Origin: an uncultured Myxococcales bacterium
Lineage (GTDB): Bacteria; Myxococcota_A; Polyangia; Polyangiales; Polyangiaceae
Direction of reading: 5' to 3'
DNA length: 54,537 nt
Assembly: GCA_937902985.1 (NCBI GenBank)
Contig: CALFNG010000161.1
Location: 1 to 54,537, forward strand
This document shows, piece after piece, positions 39,359-47,949 of this stretch. A model generated the notes under the pieces. It was given only the letters and a program-made list of their open reading frames with translations, searched no databases and was not told the origin of the DNA. The position numbers were made by a program, and so were the translations under genes. The number at the start of each line of letters is the position of its first letter. Position 1 is the first letter of the stretch.

Positions 39359-40020
39359 CAGTTCGCGCCCTCGCCCTTGCCGTCGCTGCCGCCCTTGCCG
39401 CCGCCGACGGCCTTGCCGCTGCCCTCGCTCGTGTCGTCGCCGCCGCCCCTGCCGTCGCTGTCGCCGCCGCACCGCGCGGCGATCTCCGAGCGACGCGTGT
39501 GATAGAAACCGTGGCGTTCGCCGGCGGGCACATCGGCGAGCGGCACGCGGCGGCTACGCTCGAGCGGCTCGCCCGGGCTCGGCAGCGGGATGCGCAAGCT
39601 CAGCATCCGCACGCCGCCGAGGGCCTTCAGCGCGTCGATGCCATCGAGGCCCTTGCCGCTGAGGTGACGGTCGACCAGGTACGCTTCGAGCGCGCGCATC
39701 GTGGTGCGCTCGTCGCGAAAGAAGTGCATCACGCGCTGGAAGCGGTTCTCCTTGTCCTCGGGATCGATGGGAAAGTAGGGTCGCGTGTCGAGCTCCTCCC
39801 ATTTCTTGTCCGTGCAGACCCACGCCTCGGCGCGGTAGTCGATCGACATGGTCGCCGCCTTCGGGAAGAGCGCGGCCACCTGGAGGAAGTAGTTCGCGAC
39901 GCGCGGCAAGACCTGCGACGGCAACGTGCTGCCCACACCGTCGAGCCACACGCCGGCGAGATAGGCGCCCGCCAGCGCGGTGAGCGCCACCCGACCGCGA
40001 GGGCTGCGGCCGTTGCTCAA
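39358..40020 (-). CDS. Hypothetical membrane-anchored partner of the HTTM protein
   Basis: A 220-residue protein from a TTG start, with one N-terminal membrane helix (ALTALAGAYLAGVWLDGV), a soluble domain with conserved-looking DYRAEAWVCTDKKWEELDTR, and a low-complexity Gly/Asp/Ser/Lys tail of ~35 residues. Proteins of this shape often accompany HTTM genes. The start codon is uncertain. It is upstream of and coupled to the HTTM gene. A peptide of six codons ending TGA overlaps the start but is too short to call. Confidence 0.65.
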   Translation of the reverse strand: MSNGRSPRGRVALTALAGAYLAGVWLDGVGSTLPSQVLPRVANYFLQVAALFPKAATMSIDYRAEAWVCTDKKWEELDTRPYFPIDPEDKENRFQRVMHFFRDERTTMRALEAYLVDRHLSGKGLDGIDALKALGGVRMLSLRIPLPSPGEPLERSRRVPLADVPAGERHGFYHTRRSEIAARCGGDSDGRGGGDDTSEGSGKAVGGGKGGSDGKGEGAN

Positions 40021-40244
40021 GCGGAGTCGCCGTTCATGGCGAAGACGGCCTCGGCGAGGCGCAAGACTTTGCGCTCACCGGGGCGATCGAACCGAAGGGC
40101 CAGCATGAGAACGTGGAGGGCAGTAAAGGGCCAAGGCCCTCACGAGGGCAAGGCGAACGGGGGACCGGGCCCTCTCCGCCACGGGTGGCCTTCGCGCGCC
40201 GCCCGGCGTACCTAGAGAAACATGGTTGCTGCCCCGGGACGCCG

Positions 40245-41075
40245 GTGACGCCGCTCGCAACGCCGGCCGCCCTGCCCGCGCCGATCGTGTGCGGCTCGCT
40301 CTCGCGGCTCACGAGCCCGCTCGGGCGAGCGATGCACGAGGCCGGGTACCGAGCGCTCGGCCTCGCGTTCACGTACCTTCCGTTCGCGGTCACCGATCTG
40401 CCGGGCGCCATCACCGGCATGCGGGCCCTCGGAATTCGCGGCTTCGGCGTGTCGCAGCCCTACAAGCAAGAGGTCATGGCGCTGGTCGACGCCCTCGAGC
40501 CGACCGCCGCGCGCATCGGCGCCGTCAACACCGTGGTGAACACGGCGGGCCGACTCGTCGGACACAACACCGACTGGCAAGGCGCGATGCGCGCGCTCGA
40601 AGAGGTGCGCGCCCTGCGCGGTGCTCGAGTGCTCCTCATCGGGGCCGGGGGAGTGGCGCGCGCGATCGCGTTCGGCCTTCGCGACCGCGGCGCCGTCGTG
40701 ACGATCGCGAACCGCGATCGCGCGAAGGCCGAGTCTCTCGCGGCCGCCACCGGAGCGCGCGGCGCCGGCCTCGACGAAGCCGCGCGCGCTGGCGACTACG
40801 ACGTCGTGGTCAACGCGACCAGCATCGGCCAGGTCGACACCCAGGCCGAGAACCCCGTTTCCCCCGCGACCCTCCACGAAGGGCAAGTGGTCATGGACGT
40901 GGTCTACAAGCCGCTTCGCACGCCGCTCCTCGACGGCGCGGAGAAGCGCGGCGCGATGCTGGTTCACGGCGGGCGGATGCTCCTTCACCAGGCCGCGTCG
41001 CAATTCGAGCTCTACACCGGGGCGCCCGCGCCTCTCGAGGCCATGGACGCTGCGCTTCGCGCCATCACTGGGTAG
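40245..41075 (+). CDS. aroE: Shikimate dehydrogenase
   Basis: A 276-residue AroE of ordinary length; it reduces 3-dehydroshikimate with NADPH in aromatic amino acid synthesis. Recognisable elements are the substrate-binding LTSPLG (from Leu22), catalytic Lys74 in GVSQPYKQEV, VNTVVN (94-99), catalytic Asp110 in GHNTDWQGA, the NADP-binding LLIGAGGVARAIAFGL and the C-terminal QASxQFELYTG-like AASQFELYTG. The usual NVTxPxK is changed to GVSQPYK, and NPIxHS to SRLTSP, which is a divergent but intact active-site layout (possibly YdiB/paralogue-like). The GTG at 40245 places the start just before the first strand. Confidence 0.88.
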   Translation: MTPLATPAALPAPIVCGSLSRLTSPLGRAMHEAGYRALGLAFTYLPFAVTDLPGAITGMRALGIRGFGVSQPYKQEVMALVDALEPTAARIGAVNTVVNTAGRLVGHNTDWQGAMRALEEVRALRGARVLLIGAGGVARAIAFGLRDRGAVVTIANRDRAKAESLAAATGARGAGLDEAARAGDYDVVVNATSIGQVDTQAENPVSPATLHEGQVVMDVVYKPLRTPLLDGAEKRGAMLVHGGRMLLHQAASQFELYTGAPAPLEAMDAALRAITG

Positions 41076-41188
41076 GGAGAGATCATGGGGCAAAGGGACA
41101 CGTCGGCGAACGCGAACACTCCTCCCCACAGCGAAGCTGACGACCGGGCGCGCCCCTTCCCGCCTTCCTGTTCAACCCTCTCGCAGAA

Positions 41189-42355
41189 TCACCCGCGAAT
41201 GGCCTGCAAAGGCGATGTGCGCGCCGCCCGGATGGCAGGCAAGAGTCCGCCGACGAGCCCCATGCCGCACGCGAAGACGAGCGAGATCGTGATGACCCGG
41301 AGCGTCGGGTCGAAGGAGAAGACCATCTCCGACCAGCTGGCCATGTTGATCATCGAGAACTGCACGAAGCCCATGAGCATCGAGGCGGCCGCGCCCACGG
41401 CGCCGCCGACGATCGAGAGCATCACCGCCTCGAGCAAGAACGACGAGAGCACGCTGCGCCGCGAGAACCCGAGCGCGCGCAAGGTGCCGATCTCGCGCTG
41501 GCGACTCGCGACCGCGCCGTACATCGTGATCATTCCGCCGATCATCGCGCCTGCCGCGAAGAAGATCGACACGACGGTCCCGAGGACGCCGACGAACGTG
41601 GCCACCCCTTCCGACTGCTTCTCGTAGAACGCGGTCTCGCGGAGCGCCTGGAGGCCGAGGCGCTTGTCGTTCTCGACGCCCGCGCGGAACGCGTCGAACT
41701 TGGTCGGCGATTCCAGCTCGACCCGCACGCTCGAGTAGATGCCCTCGCGGTGGTAGGCCTGGCGAACGAGGTCTCCGTCGCCCCACACCTCGGACTCGTA
41801 CGACGACCCGCCGGCGTCGAACACGCCCACCACGCGCACCGGCCGGTTCTTCTTGAGGTCGAAGGTCTGATCGAGCTCGAGCCCCTCGATGCGCCCGCGG
41901 ATGCGGCTCCCGATCATGACCTCGTCGGCGCCGGGCCTGGGCGGCCGGCCCGCGACGACGTGGACCTCGGGCCGGAACGCCATTCCGCCGTCGGACAGGC
42001 CACGGATCGAGACGTTGGTGACCCCGTCGGCGCCGAGCTTGGGCATCGCCGCGACCACGACGACCTCGGAGCTGCCGAGCGGCTTGCCCTGACCGTCGAC
42101 CTTGACGCCGGGCGCGGCGAGGATGAGCGGCACGCTCGACTCTTCGATCACGCTGCCGAGCTCCGCGTCGCTGCCCATACGGAGCACGATGGCGTTGTCT
42201 GGTTTGCCCGTGGCTCCGAGCGTCTTGCGGATCCCGGCCGAGAGCATCAGCGACGCCGCGAGCACGAAGACGACGAGCGCGATACCGAACGCGGTCGCGA
42301 GGGTGGTAGCCTTGCGGACGATGAGGCTGCGCACGTTGTAGCGAATGGGGATCAT
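41189..42355 (-). CDS. ABC transporter permease (FtsX/MacB family) 2
   Basis: A 388-residue permease. One N-terminal helix (TTLATAFGIALVVFVLAASL), a periplasmic MacB-like domain of ~200 residues (residues ~50-260), then three C-terminal helices with the conserved EIGTLRALGFSRRSVLSSFL and the ending LPAIRAARTSPLQAIRG. This is the layout of MacB/LolC/FtsX permeases, which move lipoproteins, peptides or drugs from the periplasm by mechanotransmission. It is the last gene of a four-gene operon and starts 22 bases after the first permease. Together the two permeases would form a heterodimer on the ATPase. Confidence 0.9.
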   Translation of the reverse strand: MIPIRYNVRSLIVRKATTLATAFGIALVVFVLAASLMLSAGIRKTLGATGKPDNAIVLRMGSDAELGSVIEESSVPLILAAPGVKVDGQGKPLGSSEVVVVAAMPKLGADGVTNVSIRGLSDGGMAFRPEVHVVAGRPPRPGADEVMIGSRIRGRIEGLELDQTFDLKKNRPVRVVGVFDAGGSSYESEVWGDGDLVRQAYHREGIYSSVRVELESPTKFDAFRAGVENDKRLGLQALRETAFYEKQSEGVATFVGVLGTVVSIFFAAGAMIGGMITMYGAVASRQREIGTLRALGFSRRSVLSSFLLEAVMLSIVGGAVGAAASMLMGFVQFSMINMASWSEMVFSFDPTLRVITISLVFACGMGLVGGLLPAIRAARTSPLQAIRG

Positions 42356-42377
42356 GGGTCTTCCTTCCCGCTGCGCG

Positions 42378-43544
42378 TCACGCGACGCGCCGCACGGCGT
42401 CGATCACCCGGAGCTGCGAGGCCCGCCACGCGGGGATCACCGCGGCGGCCCCGCCGAGGAAGGCCGCGAGCGCCAGGGCGAGGATCATGTTCTCGGGCAC
42501 GAGGCGAAAGTAGGGGAAGAACGACCCCATGTTCTCTTCGATGTAGCGGCCCACCGCCAGGTTGATGAACGGCCACGCGAGGCCGACGCCGAGGGCCCCG
42601 CCGGCGGCGCCGAGGACGATCGACTCCGCGACGACCCAGATGGCCACGTGCTGGGGCAAGAAGCCGATCGCGCGGAGCACGCCGTACTCGCTCGTTCGCT
42701 CGCGGACGCCCATGGCGATCGTGTTGCCGAGGATGAGCGTCATGATGACGAGGATGACCGCCGACACGATGTCCATCGCCTTCAAGATGGCCGAGAACAT
42801 CGCCAGGAACGACGCGTTGAAGCTGCGCTCGTCTTGCGAGCGCGTCTGCGTGTCGCGATCGTCGAAGATCTTGTCGAGCGCAACGCCCACGTCGGCCGAG
42901 TGGCCCGGCTCGTCGACCCGGCTCACGATCCAGCCGACCATGTCCCGGCGAGCCGCGGGCATCGAGTCGTTCAGGTAGTCCCAGTGGAAGACGAAGGTCG
43001 ACCGATCGATCGAGCGCGCCGTGGCCGTGTAGATCGAGTCGACCGTGAAGGACCAGTCGCCGGGATAGATCCCGCTGTCGAGGTGGACCTTGTCGCCCAC
43101 CTTCCACCCGAGCTTCTTGGCGAGCACGTCGCCCACGATGGCGCCTTGCTTGTCGTGCTTCCAGGTGTCGAGCTGGTCGGACGGGACGCTCATCTCCGGG
43201 TACACGTCGAAGTAGGTCGTGGAGTCGACGGCGAGCGCCCCGAAGAACTCGCTGTCGTGCTTGGGGTCTTTCCCGCCGAACCAGTTCGCCCAGGTGGCCA
43301 CTTGAACGTGCGGCGCGTTGCGCACGTCTTCGACGTACTTCCTCGGGAGCGTCATCACGAACGTCACCTTGTGGCGCGTCACGACGCGGTCGCGCGCCGC
43401 GAACGCGGCGCCCGAGGCCCAGGCCCAGGTGACGGTTCGCAGGAGGAGGAACGCCACGATCGCGATCGCCACCGCGACCGCGGTCAGGATGGCGCGAAAG
43501 CGGTTTCGCGACAGATTGCGAACGGCCAGGCCGGTGAGCGTCAC
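42378..43544 (-). CDS. ABC transporter permease (FtsX/MacB family) 1
   Basis: A 388-residue permease of the same layout as its neighbour: TM1 (RAILTAVAVAIAIVAFLLL), a large extracytoplasmic domain (to about residue 270), then three helices with YGVLRAIGFLPQHVAIWVV and the ending IPAWRASQLRVIDAVRRVA. The GTG start overlaps the ATPase stop (GTGA) by four bases, so the ATPase and permease are translationally coupled. Sequence identity with the second permease is low except in the helices, consistent with an ancient pair. Substrate unknown. Confidence 0.9.
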   Translation of the reverse strand: MTLTGLAVRNLSRNRFRAILTAVAVAIAIVAFLLLRTVTWAWASGAAFAARDRVVTRHKVTFVMTLPRKYVEDVRNAPHVQVATWANWFGGKDPKHDSEFFGALAVDSTTYFDVYPEMSVPSDQLDTWKHDKQGAIVGDVLAKKLGWKVGDKVHLDSGIYPGDWSFTVDSIYTATARSIDRSTFVFHWDYLNDSMPAARRDMVGWIVSRVDEPGHSADVGVALDKIFDDRDTQTRSQDERSFNASFLAMFSAILKAMDIVSAVILVIMTLILGNTIAMGVRERTSEYGVLRAIGFLPQHVAIWVVAESIVLGAAGGALGVGLAWPFINLAVGRYIEENMGSFFPYFRLVPENMILALALAAFLGGAAAVIPAWRASQLRVIDAVRRVA

Positions 43545-44236
43545 GAGACGAGCTTTCCCTTGTCGACGCGGCGGATGATCTTCGCGCGCTCGGCGGCGGC
43601 GGGGTCGTGCGTGACCATCAAGATGGTCTTCCCGAGTTGCGAGTTCAGCTTCTCGAGGAGCGAGAGGATCTCGTCGGCCGCGGCGCGATCGAGATCGCCC
43701 GTGGGCTCGTCGGCCACGATGATGGTCGGATCGTTGACGATGGCGCGTGCGATGGCCACGCGCTGCTCCTGCCCGCCGGAGAGCTGACGCGGAAAGTGCT
43801 GCGTCCGGTCTTCGAGCCCGACGACGCGGAGCGCAGTCTGCGCGCGCTTCTTTCGCTCGGTCGAGCCGAGGCTCGTGAGCAAGAGCGGAAGCTCGACGTT
43901 CTCGAGCGCCGTGAGCACCGGCAAGAGGTTGTACGACTGGAAGACGAAGCCGATGGTGCTCGAGCGCCACTTCGCGAGCGCGCCCTCGCTCATGCCGTCG
44001 AGTCGCTTGCCCGCGACCTCGACGCTCCCCTGGCTGGGCCGATCGAGGCCGGCGATCAGGTTGAGCAGCGTGGTCTTTCCCGAGCCCGACGGGCCCATCA
44101 GGGCCTCGTACGAGCCCGCGGCGACATCGAGATCGAGCCCTTCGAGCACGTGAACGGCCTCGCCCCCGCGCTCGTAGATCTTCGATACCCCCTGGAGCCT
44201 CACGATTGACTTGCCGTCGCCCGGCGCCTCGGCCAT
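43541..44236 (-). CDS. ABC transporter ATPase (LolD/MacB-type)
   Basis: A 231-residue ATPase with Walker A GPSGSGKTT (Lys54), Q-loop FVFQSYNLLP, signature LSGGQEQR, Walker B IIVADEPTGDLD and switch His in VTHDPAAA. The YNLLPVLTALENVELPL region is typical of the LolD/FtsE/MacB branch, which drives FtsX-type permeases rather than importers. It couples by TGATG to the adaptor gene upstream and by GTGA to the permease downstream. A GTG codon just before the ATG at 44236 is an alternative start. Confidence 0.95.
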   Translation of the reverse strand: MAEAPGDGKSIVRLQGVSKIYERGGEAVHVLEGLDLDVAAGSYEALMGPSGSGKTTLLNLIAGLDRPSQGSVEVAGKRLDGMSEGALAKWRSSTIGFVFQSYNLLPVLTALENVELPLLLTSLGSTERKKRAQTALRVVGLEDRTQHFPRQLSGGQEQRVAIARAIVNDPTIIVADEPTGDLDRAAADEILSLLEKLNSQLGKTILMVTHDPAAAERAKIIRRVDKGKLVS

Positions 44237-45462
44237 CACGGACTCCTTTCTTTGATCGCCTGTCCATCGCCGAGCGTCGGGCCCGGGTCACGCACGATCT
44301 TGGTGCCGGGCGCGGGGCCCTCGGCGAGCTCGAACCCGTCGCCGAACGGCGGACCGAGCGTCACGGGCGTCATTCGTACGTGCCCCGAGTCGAGCGTGAA
44401 CACGACCTTCGCGCCGTCACGATCGACCACCGCGCGGCCGGGCACGATGCGTTTCGGCTTCTCGCTAAGCTTGGCCGCGTCGAGAGGCGCGTCGAGGAAC
44501 GACACGCGCGCCGCCATCTCCGGAAGGACCGTCGCGTCGCGATCGACGAAGCGCACTTTGACCGTGGCGGTGGCCTTGGCGCGATTGAGCTGCGGGCTCG
44601 TGTCGGCCACTTCGCCGCGCCAGCGCTTGTCGGGGTACGCGTCGAGGACGATCTCGCAAGGGCCGCCGGTCTTCACGAGGTGAAGCCGCCCCTCGGGCAC
44701 GTCGGTCTCGACGACGATCGAGTCGAAGTCGGCGATTTTGGCCATGGATGTTCCAGGGGTGACCACATCGCCCGGCTGCAGCGGCTTCGTCATCACGGTG
44801 CCGTCGATGGGGGCGTGGATCGTGGTGTTCGCGAGGTTCACTGCCAGCGCCGTGACCTCGGTCTGCGATGCGGCCACGTCGGCGTCGGTTGCGTGCACCT
44901 GCTCCTCGAGCGACTTGGCGCGGAGCGCGAGATCGTCGGCCGTGGCCGCGCCGACCGCGCCCGTCGCCGCCAGCTTCTGCTCTCGCTGGAGCTGGAGCTG
45001 CGTCTCGGCGAGCTGCGCGCGCGACGTGGCCGCGCGGGCCCGTGCCGCCGCCACGCGCGCCTGCGAGCTCGCGACCTGCGTGCGCTGGTCGCTGGGATCG
45101 AGCTCGAAGATCACGTCGCCTCGCTTCACCTTGCTGCCCTCGCGCACGGTGGATTTTTCGACGCGTCCCACGAGCTTCGACGAGACGTCGACCTCGACTT
45201 GCGGCACGACGTATCCGGTCGACGTGAGCTCGATCTGCGCCTGCGCCGGCGAGACGAGCGCGACCTCGGTGAGCGCCACTTCGGTCTTGAAGAGCTGAGC
45301 CTCGAGCATCGGCGACGCGACGTGCCACGCAACTGCCACGATCACGCCCAGGACGGCGACACCCACGATCCAGCGTACGGCGCGCCCGAACGAAGACGAA
45401 GGGGGCGGTCCGTTGCGGTCGATCCGCAGCGATGCCAGGTCCGACGAGAGGCGATCATCCAT
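44236..45462 (-). CDS. RND/MacA-type periplasmic adaptor (membrane fusion protein)
   Basis: A 408-residue adaptor, first gene of the export operon. After one N-terminal helix (IVGVAVLGVIVAVAWHVA) come the barrel-sandwich halves (TGYVVPQVEVDVSSKLVGRV and TTIHAPIDGTVMTKPLQPGD), separated by an alpha-helical hairpin (residues ~110-185, QVASSQARVAAARARAATS), then the beta-barrel and membrane-proximal domains. This order is that of HlyD/MacA proteins bridging an inner-membrane pump to an outer-membrane channel. No TolC-like gene is in the window. An in-frame ATG at 45480 may be the true start. Divergent from the RMD1-like gene. Confidence 0.92.
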   Translation of the reverse strand: MDDRLSSDLASLRIDRNGPPPSSSFGRAVRWIVGVAVLGVIVAVAWHVASPMLEAQLFKTEVALTEVALVSPAQAQIELTSTGYVVPQVEVDVSSKLVGRVEKSTVREGSKVKRGDVIFELDPSDQRTQVASSQARVAAARARAATSRAQLAETQLQLQREQKLAATGAVGAATADDLALRAKSLEEQVHATDADVAASQTEVTALAVNLANTTIHAPIDGTVMTKPLQPGDVVTPGTSMAKIADFDSIVVETDVPEGRLHLVKTGGPCEIVLDAYPDKRWRGEVADTSPQLNRAKATATVKVRFVDRDATVLPEMAARVSFLDAPLDAAKLSEKPKRIVPGRAVVDRDGAKVVFTLDSGHVRMTPVTLGPPFGDGFELAEGPAPGTKIVRDPGPTLGDGQAIKERSP

Positions 45463-45529
45463 TTCCGGGCGGCCCAGCATAGCGACGTCCAGGACAAATC
45501 GGTACGCTGCCTTCGCGAGCGCTTTTTCG

Positions 45530-46726
45530 ATGACGCAGCGCGAAGAACAGCACGCGGCTTCGCCTCGCGTCGCCGCCGAAGGTCTGGTCGAGGGCGAAGT
45601 CCTGCCGGCCGTTGCCCGGCCGCTGATCGTTCGCGAAGGCCGCGTACTCGCCTATCGGCAGCTCGACGTGGCCGACGAGATCGATCTCGCAGCGTGCCAG
45701 GCCCTGCTCCGCGACAGCGCCCCGAAGCGAGGGGTCTTGAAGCGGGAAGGGGCCCAGTCACTGGTCATTTCGTCGCCGCCGCTCGAGATCGGGCTCGGCT
45801 CGCGGGTGGTCACGCTCGCGCGCACCGGCAAGGTGCTCGAGGCCGAGGTCTCCGCCCGAGTCTTCGACTATGGCGCGGTGTCGATCTCGTTCGAGGTGCC
45901 GATCGCGCAGGGCATCGAGCTCGCCGCGATCATCCCCTGGTGCGACGAGCTGTACGACTCGTCCGAGCTCGATCTGGCCGCGCGCGAGATCGTGAGGCCG
46001 CTGCTCGCGCGGCTCGCGAGCGCCGTTCGCGGCCCCCACGACTGGAACGCCGTCGAGACGTACACCGTCGTCTTCGTGCGCCGCTTCGACGGCGACCCTC
46101 CGGCGAGCGAAGTTCTCGCGGCCCCCTCGCTCGCGAGCCTGGTGCTCGGAGAACCCGCGAGCCGCCGGCTCTCCCAGGAGCAGCGCGAAGACGTCCTCAA
46201 GCACGCGTACAGCTACTTCGACGACGACCTCGTCGTGGTCGACTGGAACTGCGCGTTCGTCCTCGAGCCCTCCGGTAGCCGCGACATTCCCGACATCCTC
46301 GAGCTCGCGTCGTCGCAGCTCCTCGAGCTTCGCTACTACGACGAGCTCTTCGACACCGAGCTCGCGCGCGTTTACCGCGAGCTCGATCGCGCGCACGGCG
46401 GTCACTTCGGGGAGGTCGTGCGCAATCCCTGGGTCGACCTCGGGCGCCGCGTCGTGCGCCGCCTCGTCGAGCTCAGCGAGTTCGCCGAGCGCGTCGACAA
46501 CACGCTCAAGGTCATCGGCGACTTCTACCTCGCGCGCGTCTACGAGAGCGCCGTGCGCCGGTTTCGAATCCGCGCGTGGCAGGCCAGCATCGACGCCAAG
46601 CAGGCGCTCCTCGCCCAGGCCTACAGCTTGATTCGAGGGCAGATCGACGCTCGCCGGACGACGCTCCTCGAGCTCGTCGTCATCGTCTTGATCGTCGTCG
46701 AGGTCCTGCTCGCACTGCGGCACTGA
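45530..46726 (+). CDS. RMD1/DUF155-like protein with C-terminal membrane anchor
   Basis: A 398-residue protein whose C-terminus ends in one membrane helix (LLELVVIVLIVVEVLLAL), preceded by a helical region with RRTTLLELVVIVLIV. The same tail (R...rLE-IIxLIxxEV) is the hallmark of RMND1/RMD1-Sif2 (DUF155) proteins, known from mitochondria, fungi and bacteria. The middle has DDLVVVDWNCAFVLEPSG and LELRYYDELFDTELARVYRE, in line with that family. RMND1 supports mitochondrial translation; the bacterial role is unknown. The start at 45530 is the ATG nearest the domain. The assignment comes from pattern memory without alignment. Confidence 0.65.
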   Translation: MTQREEQHAASPRVAAEGLVEGEVLPAVARPLIVREGRVLAYRQLDVADEIDLAACQALLRDSAPKRGVLKREGAQSLVISSPPLEIGLGSRVVTLARTGKVLEAEVSARVFDYGAVSISFEVPIAQGIELAAIIPWCDELYDSSELDLAAREIVRPLLARLASAVRGPHDWNAVETYTVVFVRRFDGDPPASEVLAAPSLASLVLGEPASRRLSQEQREDVLKHAYSYFDDDLVVVDWNCAFVLEPSGSRDIPDILELASSQLLELRYYDELFDTELARVYRELDRAHGGHFGEVVRNPWVDLGRRVVRRLVELSEFAERVDNTLKVIGDFYLARVYESAVRRFRIRAWQASIDAKQALLAQAYSLIRGQIDARRTTLLELVVIVLIVVEVLLALRH

Positions 46727-46815
46727 CGACACGCCCGGGCGAGGGGCTGTGGCGCGTTGCCCCAGCTGGCGGCCGCAACTATGCGAAATATCAGCGCTCG
46801 CCGCTGGTCCCGACC

Positions 46816-47283
46816 ATGCACCCGCGCCCACACATGGATTGGATGAACTTGACCCCGGGGTGGCTCTTCCTCGTCGCCACGTCCTTCGTGGCGGCGTGCG
46901 CCCTGTGGACCGGGTTGCTCTTCTCCGTCAGCTGGCTGACCGGCCGCGCGCGCATGATGGCCGACGGCCCCGAGCTCGCCGCCTTGGCGCTCACGCTCTA
47001 TCGCCGGTGGGCGACGCCGCTCCTCGTGGCGAGCCTCGTCACCGGGTTCGTCTCACTGGCGGGCGGCCCGAGCGACCGCCTCCGCGCCCACTGGGTCTAC
47101 GGCATCATGGCGGCGCTCGTGGCGATGATCGCCCTGCACGCGACCGTCGGCTCGCGCGCGAGGCGCGTCGTCCGCGGCAGCATGCGAGCCACCCAGGGCG
47201 AGGGCTTCCGCCGGGCCGCTCTGCTCGTGTCCTTCGGCGCGATCATCGCGTTCGCGGCGCTGCGCACGTCCCTCGTTCCCTGA
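46816..47283 (+). CDS. Small membrane protein with four helices (CopD/HemJ-like size)
   Basis: A 155-residue protein with about four membrane helices (WLFLVATSFVAACALWTGLL, PLLVASLVTGFVSLAGG, YGIMAALVAMIALHATVG, ALLVSFGAIIAFAALRT). The length and helix arrangement recall the CopD/HemJ/DUF2214 groups of small membrane proteins, but I cannot assign it more precisely. The start could also be the ATG at 46834. It lies 89 bases after the RMD1-like gene and may be co-transcribed. No charged catalytic pattern stands out other than one His in the third helix. Confidence 0.65.
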   Translation: MHPRPHMDWMNLTPGWLFLVATSFVAACALWTGLLFSVSWLTGRARMMADGPELAALALTLYRRWATPLLVASLVTGFVSLAGGPSDRLRAHWVYGIMAALVAMIALHATVGSRARRVVRGSMRATQGEGFRRAALLVSFGAIIAFAALRTSLVP

Positions 47284-47347
47284 GACGCGGGCGGCCCCTA
47301 CCTCCGCGCCCCTACCTCGGCGCCCTACTTCGGCGGTGGTTGGAGAT

Positions 47348-47646
47348 TCAGAGCGTCGTCTCGAACTCGATGTTCGAACCGGTGACGTGTCGCCCGGCCG
47401 AGAAGAAGTCGAGCGGGTACGCCTGACCGATGGTCAGCCCGAGCGAGTCGACCTTCACGGTCCTGGGGCTCCGGCCCGTGGATGCCGCATCTCGCCGCCG
47501 TCGTCGCCTGGCGGAGCGCCCTCATCCGGATGCGATCCGCTGTCGCCCGACCCTGCGGCATCGCCCCGGCACCGCCTGAGCTGCTGCCCGCAAGCAGGCA
47601 GGAGCGCGAGCGCGACAACGGGCATTGCCGCGGGCGGAAGCTTCAT
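47348..47646 (-). pseudogene. Decayed fibro-slime lipoprotein gene (N- and C-terminal remnants)
   Basis: On the minus strand an ATG at 47646 opens a lipoprotein signal (PAAMPVVALALLPACGQ) followed by a Gly/Asp/Ser linker in one frame. About 50 codons later another frame holds GIHGPEP and a third holds TVKVDSLGLTIGQAYPLDFF, ending SAGRHVTGSNIEFETTL and a stop at 47348-47350. The latter is the characteristic C-terminus of fibro-slime (PA14-like) domains (DSLGLTvGQtYplDfFfaeRHttGSNFrxxTsL). The large middle domain is gone and the parts are out of frame. A relic, not a working gene. Confidence 0.65.
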
Positions 47647-47949
47647 GATCACTCCGCGGTCCGGCCGCGTCGCTGCCGCTCGCCCGTCGCGCTGGAGACA
47701 TCCCAGCGCGAGTGTCGAGGGTCTGAACGTGACGGACCCGGTCACATGACGTCGATGGCGCCGCGCGTCAAGTAAACCGCACGCTCCGCCGGTGACCGTG
47801 ACACGGCGCTGACATGGGGCCCGCAGAGGGCTCGTGAATTGTGGGACGAATGGGCGGACGTCTTCGTCCGCTTCCGCGAATGCGGCCTCAGCTCGCGGGC
47901 GCGGCTCGAACGGCCCCGCGCGCGCACCGAGCGAACGAGAGGGCGAGCT
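47647..47949. other. Intergenic region without a supported gene
   Basis: About 300 bases between the fibro-slime relic and the cold-shock gene. I see no convincing gene, terminator or RNA. Several short open frames exist but have no ribosome binding site and no recognisable product. Confidence 0.5.

Noticed and set aside
39261-39662. Gly/Arg/Cys repetitive frames opposite the low-complexity tail of the HTTM partner
   Set aside because: Mirror of the low-complexity DNA of the real gene.
40121-40140. GGGCC/GGCCC hairpin upstream of aroE
   Set aside because: Short, GC-driven and without a T tract; expected often by chance at this base composition.
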